From: Akkermansiaceae bacterium UBA6138
Lineage (GTDB): Bacteria; Verrucomicrobiota; Verrucomicrobiia; Verrucomicrobiales; DEV007
Length of the DNA: 64,000 nucleotides
Direction of reading: 5' to 3'
NCBI GenBank assembly: GCA_002422425.1
Contig: DIVG01000026.1
Location: forward strand, 1 to 64,000
The position numbers and the translations under genes are program-made. Below the pieces are notes generated by a model. The model made no database searches. It had not been told where the DNA came from and worked only from the letters and a program-made list of their open reading frames with translations. Positions 52,026-60,581 of this stretch are shown here, piece by piece. Every line of letters starts with the position of its first letter. The stretch's first letter is position 1.

Positions 52026-52541
52026 ATGAGCGAATTCGGCGACCAGCAGAATAAGGACGGGGATCTTGAGGCTCTCTTGAAAAAGCTTGAGCCCAACCCT
52101 CTTCATTTTGACTTCATCGCCGAGCTCAATCGTGACTGCGAGCGGCTCGCGAGCCACCGGGAAGAACGCCACGCCACCCGCATGCCGCGTCGCTATCTCG
52201 TTCCGCTTTCTATCGTTGGCACTGCCTTGATGGCGGGCTTCGGCTACTTCCAGTTTGGCGAACGACTCGGCCAGACCAAGCACTTCCGCGCCGAAAATCC
52301 CACCGTCGTCGCGGCCCCCCCAACGGAATCGGCGAGACCGCAATTCGTCCCCGTCTCGGCCCACGGCTATCTTCTCAACACTTCCTCGGGAGGTGTCATT
52401 CAGACCGAAGAAGGCCCTCGTCAGCGTCTCCATATCGAATACGAAGATGCCTATCACTGGCACGACCCGACCAGCGGGACCAATCTCCGCTTCTTCCAGC
52501 CGCGCCGTGAAGAGGTCATCGTCCCGCTCCGGACCGATTAA
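52026..52541 (+). CDS. Single-pass membrane protein of unknown function
   Basis: A 171-residue protein with one predicted transmembrane helix (RRYLVPLSIVGTALMAGFGY, about 55-74), a cytoplasmic N-terminus that is charged and helical (EALLKKLEPNPLHFDFIAEL, RDCERLASHREER), and an extracytoplasmic C-terminal part (VPVSAHGYLLNTSSGGVIQT, HIEYEDAYHWHDP). The architecture recalls anti-sigma factors, but no partner sigma factor is next to it and I do not recognise the family. It precedes a PDZ protein gene on the same strand by 55 bases. Confidence 0.7.
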   Translation: MSEFGDQQNKDGDLEALLKKLEPNPLHFDFIAELNRDCERLASHREERHATRMPRRYLVPLSIVGTALMAGFGYFQFGERLGQTKHFRAENPTVVAAPPTESARPQFVPVSAHGYLLNTSSGGVIQTEEGPRQRLHIEYEDAYHWHDPTSGTNLRFFQPRREEVIVPLRTD

Positions 52542-52596
52542 GGATCAAAACGTTGTTTTTTCTTTCCATCGACTCCGCCCCCCACCCTCCTCCCAG

Positions 52597-53640
52597 ATGA
52601 AAACCTCCTCCCTCACGCTTTTTGCGGTCGGCTCCTCCCTCCTCCTTGCCCTGACGGCGGCCCGGGGAGAAGAAAAAGAGGCCACCGCGAAATCGCCGCG
52701 CCCCGAAAATCGCGACCCCTCCGCCGCAGCGAAAGAGCGTCCCCCTCGCCCCGGCAGGCCCGAGCCATCGGGATCTCCCCGCCCTGTCGAAAAACGCCCC
52801 TGGGTCGGCGTGGCCACCACCCCGATCGACTACGCCCTGCGCGACCATCTCGAGATCGCCGAAGGCTTCGGCATTCAGGTCATCGAAGTGATGCCCGATT
52901 CCCCCGCCAGCGAGGCCGGACTGCGGAACAATGACATCATCACCCGGTTTGAAGAGCAGCACCTCATCTCCCCCGAGCATCTCTCGCTCCTCGTTCGCAC
53001 GAAAAAAAGCGGGGAAAAAGTCGCCTTTGCCATCATCCGGAAGGGAAAAGAAGAAGTCGTCGAGCTCACTCTCGGCGAGACCGACAAAGAGCGATTCGAG
53101 TTCCAACCGGGATTCGGTCCGGGGCAACCCTTTCCCGAACACCGCGAAAACCTCCGCCGTCAGCAGGACTACTGGCAGGACTGGATGAACAAAAATCATC
53201 CCGAATGGCGCGGCAATCCCTCGCGGCGGGAGGACCGGCCCGACCGCGAGGCACCGTCGGAAGACGCCCGCGATCCCAATCTCCCCCGCGAGAGCCGTCC
53301 GCCCGCGGTCTCGGTGAACCCGGGATTCCCGCTGCGGGTCTTCGGCTCCGAAGGTGTCCTCAAGATCGACAACGAACAGGGCGAGCTGACCCTCACGCGA
53401 AAAGACAAAGAGCACACCCTCGAGCTGAAGGATGCCGCCGGCAAAGTCATCTACAAGGGCGCCTTCGATCCCGAAGCCGGCGTCGCGGCGCTTCCCCCCG
53501 AGGCTCGGGAACACCTTGAGAAAATGAAACTCGGCAACTTCGAGATCCGCCTTCCCGCCGCCCCGATGAAGGACCCGGAAAAGACCGCCGCGCCGCCCAT
53601 CGAAGAACCGGCCGCCACACCCGAGGGGGAGATCCTCTGA
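52597..53640 (+). CDS. Secreted PDZ-domain protein
   Basis: A 347-residue protein with a signal peptide (MKTSSLTLFAVGSSLLLALT, cleaved near residue 23). A long Pro/Arg/Glu-rich linker follows (about 25-70), then a PDZ domain: KRPWVGVATTPIDYALRD, GIQVIEVMPDSPASEAGLRN, NDIITRFEEQHLISPEHLSL. No protease domain is attached. The C-terminal third is Pro- and charge-rich with VFGSEGVLKIDNEQGELTLT. A role in binding envelope proteins or peptides is likely. It follows the membrane protein gene; the two may be one operon. The start ATG at 52597 fits the signal peptide; the ORF stays open upstream but reads as a shadow. Confidence 0.85.
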   Translation: MKTSSLTLFAVGSSLLLALTAARGEEKEATAKSPRPENRDPSAAAKERPPRPGRPEPSGSPRPVEKRPWVGVATTPIDYALRDHLEIAEGFGIQVIEVMPDSPASEAGLRNNDIITRFEEQHLISPEHLSLLVRTKKSGEKVAFAIIRKGKEEVVELTLGETDKERFEFQPGFGPGQPFPEHRENLRRQQDYWQDWMNKNHPEWRGNPSRREDRPDREAPSEDARDPNLPRESRPPAVSVNPGFPLRVFGSEGVLKIDNEQGELTLTRKDKEHTLELKDAAGKVIYKGAFDPEAGVAALPPEAREHLEKMKLGNFEIRLPAAPMKDPEKTAAPPIEEPAATPEGEIL

Positions 53641-53655
53641 TTCTTCCGGGAAAAA

Positions 53656-53687
53656 TGAAGGGGCGGAAATCGCTTTCCGCCCCTTCA
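53656..53687. terminator. Bidirectional hairpin terminator
   Basis: A perfect 14-base stem (TGAAGGGGCGGAAA and its complement) with loop TCGC lies between the converging stops of the PDZ gene and the ThuA-like gene. On the minus strand it is followed by TTTTT, giving a good rho-independent terminator for the ThuA-like gene; on the plus strand the stem alone follows the PDZ gene. Confidence 0.85.
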
Positions 53688-53716
53688 CCAACTCTGAACC
53701 AAACAAAGGATATCGC

Positions 53717-54526
53717 CTATTCCGACGCGGCGGGCGCATCGTCCTTACCCGCGGCCCAGAGGATGCCGCGCGCGAGCAGGCGAATGAAAACCGGATCGTC
53801 GAAGGTGGCGTCGGAGTGTCCGTAAGTCGTTCCCATGACGCGGGTGCCGCCGAAGTCGTTCACCCAGATGACGGGGTGCTCGGCCCCGTCTTTCTCACTC
53901 ACCGAACTCGCCAGCGGGATCGTCTTTTCACCGAGTTTCTCGATGATATAAAGTTCGTCCATGGGCGTGACCCAATCGCTCGGGAATCCCTTCATGACCG
54001 GATGATCGGCCTTGAGCACTTTGACTGGATACTCGGCCTGGTGATCGTGCTTGCGACTCGTGACCCCTAGGAACTCGCGCCAGTCGTCGATCTCCGCCGA
54101 GCGGTAGGTGTGCATCGCGCAGTGAATGACGAGCGCGGGAACCCCAGCGCGATGAGCCGAAGTGATCTTGCGAATGTATTCGGGATCGACCGTGTCGGCG
54201 AAACACTCATTGTGAATGACGACATCGTAGGGTTTCGCCCAGTTCGGGTCGTTGTAGAGCGGGATCTGCGCGTCAGTCCCGTTCCCGCCCGCTTTCACGA
54301 TTTCAAAATCGACATTGGCGACCGCCTGCACCCCGGACCCGAGCGCGTAGGTCTGGTAAAGGTAATTGTGGCAGCACCCGCCCGTGATGATGAGCGCTTT
54401 CACTGGCGCGCCCGAGTAGAATTCCTTTTTCGGATGCTCTTTTTTCTTTCCATTCTGCGCCACGACCAGGCCTGTCGCGAGGATCGCAAAGAGGAGGATG
54501 AGGAAAGCGGGATAACGTTTATTCAT
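53717..54526 (-). CDS. ThuA-like domain protein, exported
   Basis: A 269-residue protein with an N-terminal signal peptide (MNKRYPAFLILLFAILATGL, cleaved after about residue 23). The rest is a ThuA-like/glutamine amidotransferase-like fold: APVKALIITGGCCHNYLYQT, YDVVIHNECFADTVDPEYI, AHRAGVPALVIHCAMHTYRS and AEHPVIWVNDFGGTRVMGTT. ThuA was named from trehalose use in rhizobia, but the group is large in Planctomycetota and Verrucomicrobiota and usually of unknown function. It may act on sugars in the periplasm. Isolated by terminators on both sides. Confidence 0.85.
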   Translation of the reverse strand: MNKRYPAFLILLFAILATGLVVAQNGKKKEHPKKEFYSGAPVKALIITGGCCHNYLYQTYALGSGVQAVANVDFEIVKAGGNGTDAQIPLYNDPNWAKPYDVVIHNECFADTVDPEYIRKITSAHRAGVPALVIHCAMHTYRSAEIDDWREFLGVTSRKHDHQAEYPVKVLKADHPVMKGFPSDWVTPMDELYIIEKLGEKTIPLASSVSEKDGAEHPVIWVNDFGGTRVMGTTYGHSDATFDDPVFIRLLARGILWAAGKDDAPAASE

Positions 54527-54608
54527 GAAGAGCGGTTTTTTACCAGAAACCTCTCCGGAAAGCTATGGCCTTATCAGGGCGCAGAATTTTCTTCGTACTT
54601 GGGACAAA

Positions 54609-54636
54609 AAAAGGGAGACCTCACGGTCTCCCTTTT
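54609..54636 (-). terminator. Rho-independent terminator of gnd
   Basis: A 12-base stem AAAAGGGAGACC with loop of four and its complement ends 27 bases after the gnd stop. On the minus strand the stem is followed by a run of Ts (TTTTTTT), so termination in the gnd direction is expected. Confidence 0.9.
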
Positions 54637-54662
54637 CCAAATCGCTTTTACGAAGACTTCTC

Positions 54663-56108
54663 TCAATCCGTGACCACGTCGGGCCACTGGGTGTGGAAGA
54701 ATTCGCCGGCGGGTTTGTCGGTACGCTCGTAGGTGTGCGCGCCGAAGAAGTCCCGCTGGGCCTGGAGCAGGTTGGCAGGGAGACGGGCGCTGCGGTAGCT
54801 GTCGTAGTAGCCGAGCGAGGCGCTGAAGGCCGGGATCGGGATACCGTTCATCACGCCGAGTGAGACGATCTCGCGCCAATCAGCCTGATTGCTGTTGAGG
54901 ATGTCCTTGAAGAAGGGATCGAGCATCAGATTGACGAGCTCGGGATTGCGCTCGTAGGCCTCGGTGATGCGGTTGAGAAAGCGGGCCCGGATGATACAGC
55001 CGCCGCGCCAGATGCGGGCGATCGCGCCGAGATTAAGTCCCCAGCCGTGCGCTTCGCCGACCTTCTTGATAAGGTCGAGTCCCTGCGCGTAGGAGATGAT
55101 CTTGGAGGCATAGAGGGCGTCGTGGACTTTCTTCACGAGGACGTCCTTGGGCAGGTCGATCTTCGGAGTCGGTCCGGCGAATTCACCGGCGGCGACCTGG
55201 CGCTGATCAATCATAGAGGAAAGGATGCGGGCTTCAACGGCGGCGTTGATCGTGGAGATCACCACGGTGTTGTCGGCGGCGTTCATGACGGTCCAGCGGC
55301 CCGTGCCTTTTTGCCCGGCCTTGTCGAGGATGAGCTCGACAACGGCTTCGCCAGTCTCGGGATCGCGGATTTCAAAAATCTTGCTCGTGATCTGGATGAG
55401 GTAGCTCTCGAGGGCGCCCTGGTTCCACTCGTTGAAGATCGCGGCGATCTCGTCGGTGGTGAAGCCGGCCGTCTTGAAAATCTGGTAGGCCTCGCAGATG
55501 AGCTGCATGTCGCCGTACTCGATGCCGTTGTGGACCATCTTGACGTAATGACCCGCGCCGCCGGTCCCGATGTGGGTGACGCAGGGGTCGCCGTTGACCT
55601 TGGCGGAGATGGATTCAAAGATGGGCTTGATGAGCTCCCAGCTGCTCGCGGGACCACCGGGCATGATCGCGGGGCCTTTGCGGGCGCCTTCTTCACCGCC
55701 CGAGACGCCGGTGCCGATGTAGAGGAGACCTTTCGCTTCGAGTTCCTTCGAACGGCGCTCGGTGTGAATGAAGTAGGTGTTGCCCCCGTCGATGATGAGA
55801 TCACCGGGATCGAGAAGCGGGACGAGCTGGTCGATCACGGCATCGACGGCGTCACGGTCGGCGGGATTGGCTCCGGCCTTGGACTGCACGAGCATCATGA
55901 TCTTGCGGGGAGTGGCGACGCTCTCGACGAATGCCTCCATCGTGGGCGCCCCGTGGAGGTTTTTGCCCGGGTTGTCAGCGATAAACTGATCCGTCACCGA
56001 GGTGGTCCGGTTGTAGACGGAGACGCGGAAGCCGCGGCTCTCAACATTTAACACCAGGTTCTGCCCCATGACGGCGAGGCCAATTAGTCCGAAATCACTC
56101 TTGCTCAT
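54663..56108 (-). CDS. gnd: 6-phosphogluconate dehydrogenase, decarboxylating
   Basis: Oxidises 6-phosphogluconate to ribulose 5-phosphate with NADP in the pentose phosphate pathway. The 481-residue product has the Rossmann start FGLIGLAVMGQNLVLNVESR, DLIIDGGNTYFIHTERR, and the family signature IGTGGAGHYVKMVHNGIEYG with the catalytic Lys and His-Asn. Length is typical of the dimeric class (about 470-485). The gene supplies ribulose 5-phosphate, the substrate of the KdsD-like isomerase encoded 6 kb away. It is divergent from moaE and followed by a strong terminator. Confidence 0.97.
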   Translation of the reverse strand: MSKSDFGLIGLAVMGQNLVLNVESRGFRVSVYNRTTSVTDQFIADNPGKNLHGAPTMEAFVESVATPRKIMMLVQSKAGANPADRDAVDAVIDQLVPLLDPGDLIIDGGNTYFIHTERRSKELEAKGLLYIGTGVSGGEEGARKGPAIMPGGPASSWELIKPIFESISAKVNGDPCVTHIGTGGAGHYVKMVHNGIEYGDMQLICEAYQIFKTAGFTTDEIAAIFNEWNQGALESYLIQITSKIFEIRDPETGEAVVELILDKAGQKGTGRWTVMNAADNTVVISTINAAVEARILSSMIDQRQVAAGEFAGPTPKIDLPKDVLVKKVHDALYASKIISYAQGLDLIKKVGEAHGWGLNLGAIARIWRGGCIIRARFLNRITEAYERNPELVNLMLDPFFKDILNSNQADWREIVSLGVMNGIPIPAFSASLGYYDSYRSARLPANLLQAQRDFFGAHTYERTDKPAGEFFHTQWPDVVTD

Positions 56109-56157
56109 TAAATAGTCCTTTGATTGTGTGAGCGTGAAGCCTACTCACGATTCAGCA

Positions 56158-56568
56158 ATGGCAAGCCTTCATTTTGTATACTCTGTCTCGAGCCGCCCCG
56201 TCGCGGAGGTGGAAAGCGCCCTCGTATCCTCGACGGTTCACGGGGCCGACCTGCGTTTTCACGGGGTCGTACGCGACAGCGAGGAGGGGCGAACGATCTC
56301 GGGCATCGAATACACCCACTACGAGTGTATGGCGGCGAACGAGTTACGAAAGATCGGCGAGGCCATGATGGCGGAGTTTCCCGGCCATCTCGCGCTCGTC
56401 CACCACGTCGTCGGATTTGTCGCCGCAGGCGAGGCTTCGATCCTCATCCGCGTGCAGACGCCGCACAGCGCGGCGGGCTTCGATCTTTGCCGGGAATATC
56501 TGCGCCGCATCAAGTCGACGGTGCCGATCTGGAAAAAACCGGTCTTTGTGGAGGAGATTCCCTCATGA
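56158..56568 (+). CDS. moaE: MoaE-like molybdopterin synthase large subunit
   Basis: A 136-residue protein that resembles the catalytic subunit of molybdopterin synthase, which transfers sulfur from MoaD to the precursor of the molybdenum cofactor. The MoaE core is visible: GADLRFHGVVRDSEEGRTIS, IEYTHYECMAANELRKIGEA, HHVVGFVAAGEASILI and the final RRIKSTVPIWKKPVFVEEIP with the catalytic lysines. The start is the ATG at 56158; a GTG at 56128 adds ten residues. Its stop overlaps the ATG of the next gene by four bases. No other mo gene is in the window, so the pairing with a dehydrogenase-like gene is odd. Confidence 0.9.
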   Translation: MASLHFVYSVSSRPVAEVESALVSSTVHGADLRFHGVVRDSEEGRTISGIEYTHYECMAANELRKIGEAMMAEFPGHLALVHHVVGFVAAGEASILIRVQTPHSAAGFDLCREYLRRIKSTVPIWKKPVFVEEIPS

Positions 56569-57668
56569 TCCTGCAGTTCGGAGCGGGAAACTTCCTGCGC
56601 GGCTTCGCCGACGTCTTCGTGCACGAGCTGGATCAACACCCCGACGGAGCCGGGATCGGACCGGTCGTGGTCGTGCAATCGACGGGCCGGGAGCGGGCGG
56701 ATCTGCTCAATGAGGCGGGAGGGAAATACCACCTCGTCATTCAGGGCTACCGCAATGGTCAGGTCGTCGAGGAAACTCATCGGATCGACGCCATCTTCCG
56801 AGCGCTTCACGCCGGGAGCGAATGGGAGGGGGTCCTCACCGCCGCCTCGGCTCCCGAACTCGTCGCGATCCTCTCGAACACGACCGAGGCAGGGCTGGCG
56901 CTGGATGACGCGGACCAATTTCCCGGCGCGGAAGTGCCGCGCTCGTTTCCGGCAAAACTCCTCGCGGTCCTCGCCGCGCGCCAGGCCGTCGGTCTGCCGG
57001 GGCCGTGGATCGTGCCCTGCGAACTGATCGAGTCAAACGGCGACCGGCTCCGCGAACTCGTCGCGGAGCAGGCACGGCGATGGCAGTTGTCGGATGATCT
57101 CCTCGCCTGGCTCACCGCGGACTGCCGCTGGGTCAACACGCTCGTCGATCGCATCGTCCCGGGACCGCCGAAGGCGCATCCTCTCCTCGGGACGGATCCG
57201 CTTCTGATCAGCGCGGAGCCGTATGCGCTCTGGGCGGTGGAGACGGAGGCGCCGGGCTTTCCCTTTGCGCGGCATCCGGCGGTGGTGCTCTCGGCCGACA
57301 TCAGGCCCTACACCCTGCGCAAGGTCCGCCTCCTCAACGGCGCGCACTCCGCCCTCGTCATGCGAGCGGCGGGCAGGGGACTTGCCACGGTGCGGGCATG
57401 TCTCGAGGATCCCGAGACCGGAGCCTGGCTCGAGGGACTGCTTTTTGAAGAAATCGTGCCCGTCCTCGAGGGACGCTGCGAGAACCCGGCCGGCTTTGCG
57501 CGCGAGGTGCTCGACCGTTTCCGGAATCCTTTTCTTGAGCACCGACTCTCCGTGATCGCCCTGAATCACGAGGCCAAGGTGGCCGTGCGACTCGAGCCGA
57601 CGCTGCGCGAATACCGCGAGCGATTCGGGAAGGATCCGGAACGGCTCGCGGCGGTGATGAAAAAATAG
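56565..57668 (+). CDS. Mannitol dehydrogenase/tagaturonate reductase-family protein
   Basis: A 367-residue NAD-dependent polyol or uronate dehydrogenase-like protein. Start ATG at 56565, coupled to moaE. The Rossmann start is MILQFGAGNFLRGFADVFVH and the active-site region is LRKVRLLNGAHSALVMRAAG, with Lys, Asn and His as in the family. The length is less than the usual 480-540 residues, so a part seems to be missing: probably within the middle or C-terminal helical domain. It most resembles UxaB (tagaturonate reductase) in the N-terminus. Activity on altronate or fructuronate-type substrates is plausible but unproved. Confidence 0.8.
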   Translation: MILQFGAGNFLRGFADVFVHELDQHPDGAGIGPVVVVQSTGRERADLLNEAGGKYHLVIQGYRNGQVVEETHRIDAIFRALHAGSEWEGVLTAASAPELVAILSNTTEAGLALDDADQFPGAEVPRSFPAKLLAVLAARQAVGLPGPWIVPCELIESNGDRLRELVAEQARRWQLSDDLLAWLTADCRWVNTLVDRIVPGPPKAHPLLGTDPLLISAEPYALWAVETEAPGFPFARHPAVVLSADIRPYTLRKVRLLNGAHSALVMRAAGRGLATVRACLEDPETGAWLEGLLFEEIVPVLEGRCENPAGFAREVLDRFRNPFLEHRLSVIALNHEAKVAVRLEPTLREYRERFGKDPERLAAVMKK

Positions 57669-57673
57669 GCGGT

Positions 57674-58666
57674 CTACTTTTTCACGACCCAGATGTTGCG
57701 GTAGCGCACCGGATTGCCGTGGTCCTGCAGGAAGACAGGGCCGGGGCCATTTTCATCCTTGCTGCGGGCGCCACCGGTCGGACCGGGGATCTCGAGGTTC
57801 TCGTGGATGGGGTAGCCGTTGTGCTTCACGGTGAGTTTGGCATTGGCAGTCTTGTTGCCTTCGGCGTCGAACTTCGCGGCGGTGAAATCGACGTCGTAGG
57901 TCTGCCAGCGCAGCGGCGGGTAGCAGAGGTTCTGCTTCGGCTCGGCGACTTTATAGATGCCGCCGCACTCGTTATCGACTCCGGCGAGGCCGAAGCTGTC
58001 GAGCATCTGGACCTCATAACGGCCTGTCACGTAGAGACCGCTGTTCCCGCGAGCCTGCCCGCGCGCCTTGGGCATCCAGGGGAGACGGAATTCGATGTGC
58101 AGGCTGAAGTCGCTGAAGGTGGCGCTGCTGATCGCTCCCTGGGTGAGAAGATTGCCCTCGAGGACGGCCTTTTCCCAGTGTTTCGCAGCGGTCTCGGGAG
58201 TGCCGTCAAAAAGAACGACCGCTCCCTCGGGGGCTTTCGCGCCTAGGGTCGGGCTTTCGCGCTCGACCCGGTCGAGGGTGGCGGTAAAGGACGCCTCGGC
58301 CGAGCTCGTCACGGTGATTTTGCCGTCCTTGAGCGTGCCGGTCCACTCGTCCTTTTCGAAAGTGACGCTGCCGTCTTCGGCCCGCTTTCCCTTGATGCTC
58401 TCGCGGGGTTTCTCGCCATCCCATCCGTCGCCGGGGAGGCCGCCCCTCGAGATTACCGCTTCGAACTCACCGTCGCCGAGAGCGATGACCTGAACGCCGA
58501 ATTTGTCTTCTCCCGCCGTGCCGGTGTATTCGCCCTGGATCGCAAAATCGGGGTCTTTAGCCGCCTCGGCGGGATCGGCGACAGCGGGAAGAGTGTCTGC
58601 GGCGCGACAGAGCGGCGGGATGATCGCGGCAATAAGGATAAGGGCGAGAAGATGTTGTTTTTTCAT
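57674..58666 (-). CDS. DUF1080 (3-keto-disaccharide hydrolase-like) protein, exported
   Basis: A 330-residue secreted protein with a signal peptide (MKKQHLLALILIAAIIPPLC, cleaved after RAA). The N-terminal part (about 25-145) is a repeat-poor domain; the C-terminal DUF1080 domain (about 150-330) is well preserved: VVLFDGTPETAAKHWEKAV, FSDFSLHIEFRLPWMP, GNSGLYVTGRYEVQMLDSFG, CGGIYKV, WQTYDVDFTAAKFD, and the end RYRNIWVVKK. DUF1080 proteins are abundant in PVC bacteria, and some act as 3-keto-glycoside hydrolases. It converges with the dehydrogenase gene and lies next to the NHL protein gene. Confidence 0.9.
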   Translation of the reverse strand: MKKQHLLALILIAAIIPPLCRAADTLPAVADPAEAAKDPDFAIQGEYTGTAGEDKFGVQVIALGDGEFEAVISRGGLPGDGWDGEKPRESIKGKRAEDGSVTFEKDEWTGTLKDGKITVTSSAEASFTATLDRVERESPTLGAKAPEGAVVLFDGTPETAAKHWEKAVLEGNLLTQGAISSATFSDFSLHIEFRLPWMPKARGQARGNSGLYVTGRYEVQMLDSFGLAGVDNECGGIYKVAEPKQNLCYPPLRWQTYDVDFTAAKFDAEGNKTANAKLTVKHNGYPIHENLEIPGPTGGARSKDENGPGPVFLQDHGNPVRYRNIWVVKK

Positions 58667-58741
58667 AGGGAGTGTCCGGAAGGAGGAGCAATTTTAAGAG
58701 AGCGGGACCGATTCGTCGAGTGTCGAAATGCCCACCCGTCC

Positions 58742-59836
58742 TCAGCGGCGGCGCAGCACGCGGACTTTGTGCGCCTCGCTGTCACCGATATAAATGCCGC
58801 CATCGGCATCGGCGTAGACGCCGTGGGGTCGGGCCAGTTCGCATTCGAGCGGATTCGACGAGGTGCCGTCGCCTTTTTTACCGGTGCCGGCGATAAGCTC
58901 GATTTTTCCGGTGCGGGCATCGACCAGGCGGATGGAATGGCTCTCGCAGTCAGCCAGCCAGACGTTGCCCGCATCGTCGATGGTGATGCCCTTCGGCCCG
59001 CTCAGGGTGGCCTCTTTGGCGGGACCACCGTGGCCCGTGAATCCGTTTTTGCCAGTCCCGGCGATGTGATGAATGGTCCCGGCCTTGAGATCGAATTTGA
59101 AGACCTGATTGCCCTCGCGGGTGGCGAGCCAGAGGTTGCCCTCTTTGTCGAAATCGAGGGAGCGGGGACCGCGCAGCGGCGTGCCGGCGATGGGTGACCC
59201 GTCGGGCGTGTCGCCGGGCTTGCCGGTCCCGGCAAAGGTCGAAATAATCCCGGTCCTCATGTCGATGCGACGGATCACGTGATTGCCGATGTCGCAGATG
59301 TAGAGATCGCCTTCGGGACCGAACTGGATGCTGTGCGGCTGCTTGAACTGGGCTGCCGCCGCCGGTCCACCGTCTCCACTGTAGCCAGCCTGACCGGTGC
59401 CGGCGAGAGTGGTGATGATCCCCGTCTTCATCGCAATCTTACGCACGGCGTGGTTGACCATGTCGACGATGTAGAGATCGCCGACGGCGTCGAAACGAAT
59501 CTCGTGCGGCTTGTTAAAGGTCGCCTTGAGCGCTGGTCCCCCGTCTCCGGTGAAGCCCTCCTGGCCCGTCCCGGCAATGGTCGTGATGATGCCGTCCTGC
59601 CCGATCCGGCGGATGCGCTGACCGGTGTATTCGCAGTAGTAGAGGGCTCCGTCAGGCCCGCGGACGACGCCAAAGGGGTTGTCGATTTCAGCGGCGATGG
59701 CTTGCCCACCGTCCCCGCTGAAGCCCTGCTTGCCCGTCCCGGCGATCGTTTCGATGGTCCAGTCGGCTGCGACGAGGGAGGAAGCGAAAGCAAGAAATAA
59801 AAGAAGGGCGAAGATCAATGACGGGGAGCGTTTCAT
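58742..59836 (-). CDS. NHL-repeat beta-propeller protein, exported
   Basis: A 364-residue secreted protein with a signal peptide (MKRSPSLIFALLLFLAFASS). At least five NHL repeats are visible, each marked by GTGxxGFSGDGGPA-type phrases (IAGTGKQGFSGDGGQA, IAGTGQEGFTGDGGPA, LAGTGQAGYSGDGGPA) and by LYICDIGNHVIRRID-like strands. The repeats form a beta-propeller that may bind a sugar, peptide or other protein. A lactonase-type or sensor role cannot be told. Between the DUF1080 gene (75 bases) and the nuclease gene (54 bases), all leftward, so these genes may form one operon. Confidence 0.9.
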   Translation of the reverse strand: MKRSPSLIFALLLFLAFASSLVAADWTIETIAGTGKQGFSGDGGQAIAAEIDNPFGVVRGPDGALYYCEYTGQRIRRIGQDGIITTIAGTGQEGFTGDGGPALKATFNKPHEIRFDAVGDLYIVDMVNHAVRKIAMKTGIITTLAGTGQAGYSGDGGPAAAAQFKQPHSIQFGPEGDLYICDIGNHVIRRIDMRTGIISTFAGTGKPGDTPDGSPIAGTPLRGPRSLDFDKEGNLWLATREGNQVFKFDLKAGTIHHIAGTGKNGFTGHGGPAKEATLSGPKGITIDDAGNVWLADCESHSIRLVDARTGKIELIAGTGKKGDGTSSNPLECELARPHGVYADADGGIYIGDSEAHKVRVLRRR

Positions 59837-59890
59837 CGGGCTATCGTGACAGAAAATCCCGGGCCGGTCAATGGACGGGAGAGCGCCGCC

Positions 59891-60580
59891 TCACAGTCCC
59901 CAGGCCCCGCGTTTGGCCCGCCGGGCCTCACGCTCAATCGACTCCAGCCTATCCCGGGCCTGAAAAAAAGTGGCCCCGGCCGGGGTCGGAACCGGTCTTT
60001 CCTTCGTCCCAGGGCCTTTGGTGAAAATACGGGCGAGGCCCTCCTCGACGAGACGGCTGGCAAGATCGCTGCCGTCAGGGAGCTCGACAAAACCGTAATA
60101 GCGATTGCCGTCAAAGACCTCTTCCCAACAGGTGAAAACGGTAAAGGTTTTACCGGCGAGCTGCTCCCGGGTGAATTTTTTTGCCGCCTTTCCAACCGCC
60201 ACGGCCTCCTCCGACGAAATACCGCCGAGATCGCGAGCCTGATCGGCGACACGACGACGCTGGCTTTCGTAACGGTCGCTGAGGTAACTCTCGGGAGCGT
60301 CAACGAAATAAAGGCGAAGCTCGAACTCGCGGCCGCCGGCGCGGAGCATGAAACTGTCGCCGTCATTCCCGTCGCGATCGACGAGACGGGCGTCGCGGAA
60401 GACATCGTAGCCCTGAACTTTAGCGGGGACGGCCCCTTTTCTTTCGCTGATCTCCGGGTTGGTGCCGGAGGCAACTGCTCTCTCCGGCGAGACCGAGGGC
60501 AAATGCTCGCGCTGCCAGTAGGCCACCCCCGCCAAAACGAGGATGAGACCAAAGCGAATGAGGCGCGGACGGCCCTTCAT
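59891..60580 (-). CDS. Thermonuclease (SNase)-family protein, membrane anchored
   Basis: A 229-residue protein with an uncleaved N-terminal helix (LIRFGLILVLAGVAYW). The SNase-like fold begins near residue 55. Active-site-like features are present: DGDSFMLRAGGREFELRLYF followed by VDAPES gives the Arg and Asp/Glu, and YYGFVELPDGSDLASRLVEE gives the second half. Staphylococcal nuclease needs two Arg; the second Arg is less clear here, so activity is likely but not certain. It starts one base after the aspS stop and is therefore in the aspS operon. Confidence 0.85.
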   Translation of the reverse strand: MKGRPRLIRFGLILVLAGVAYWQREHLPSVSPERAVASGTNPEISERKGAVPAKVQGYDVFRDARLVDRDGNDGDSFMLRAGGREFELRLYFVDAPESYLSDRYESQRRRVADQARDLGGISSEEAVAVGKAAKKFTREQLAGKTFTVFTCWEEVFDGNRYYGFVELPDGSDLASRLVEEGLARIFTKGPGTKERPVPTPAGATFFQARDRLESIEREARRAKRGAWGL

Positions 60581-60581
60581 C

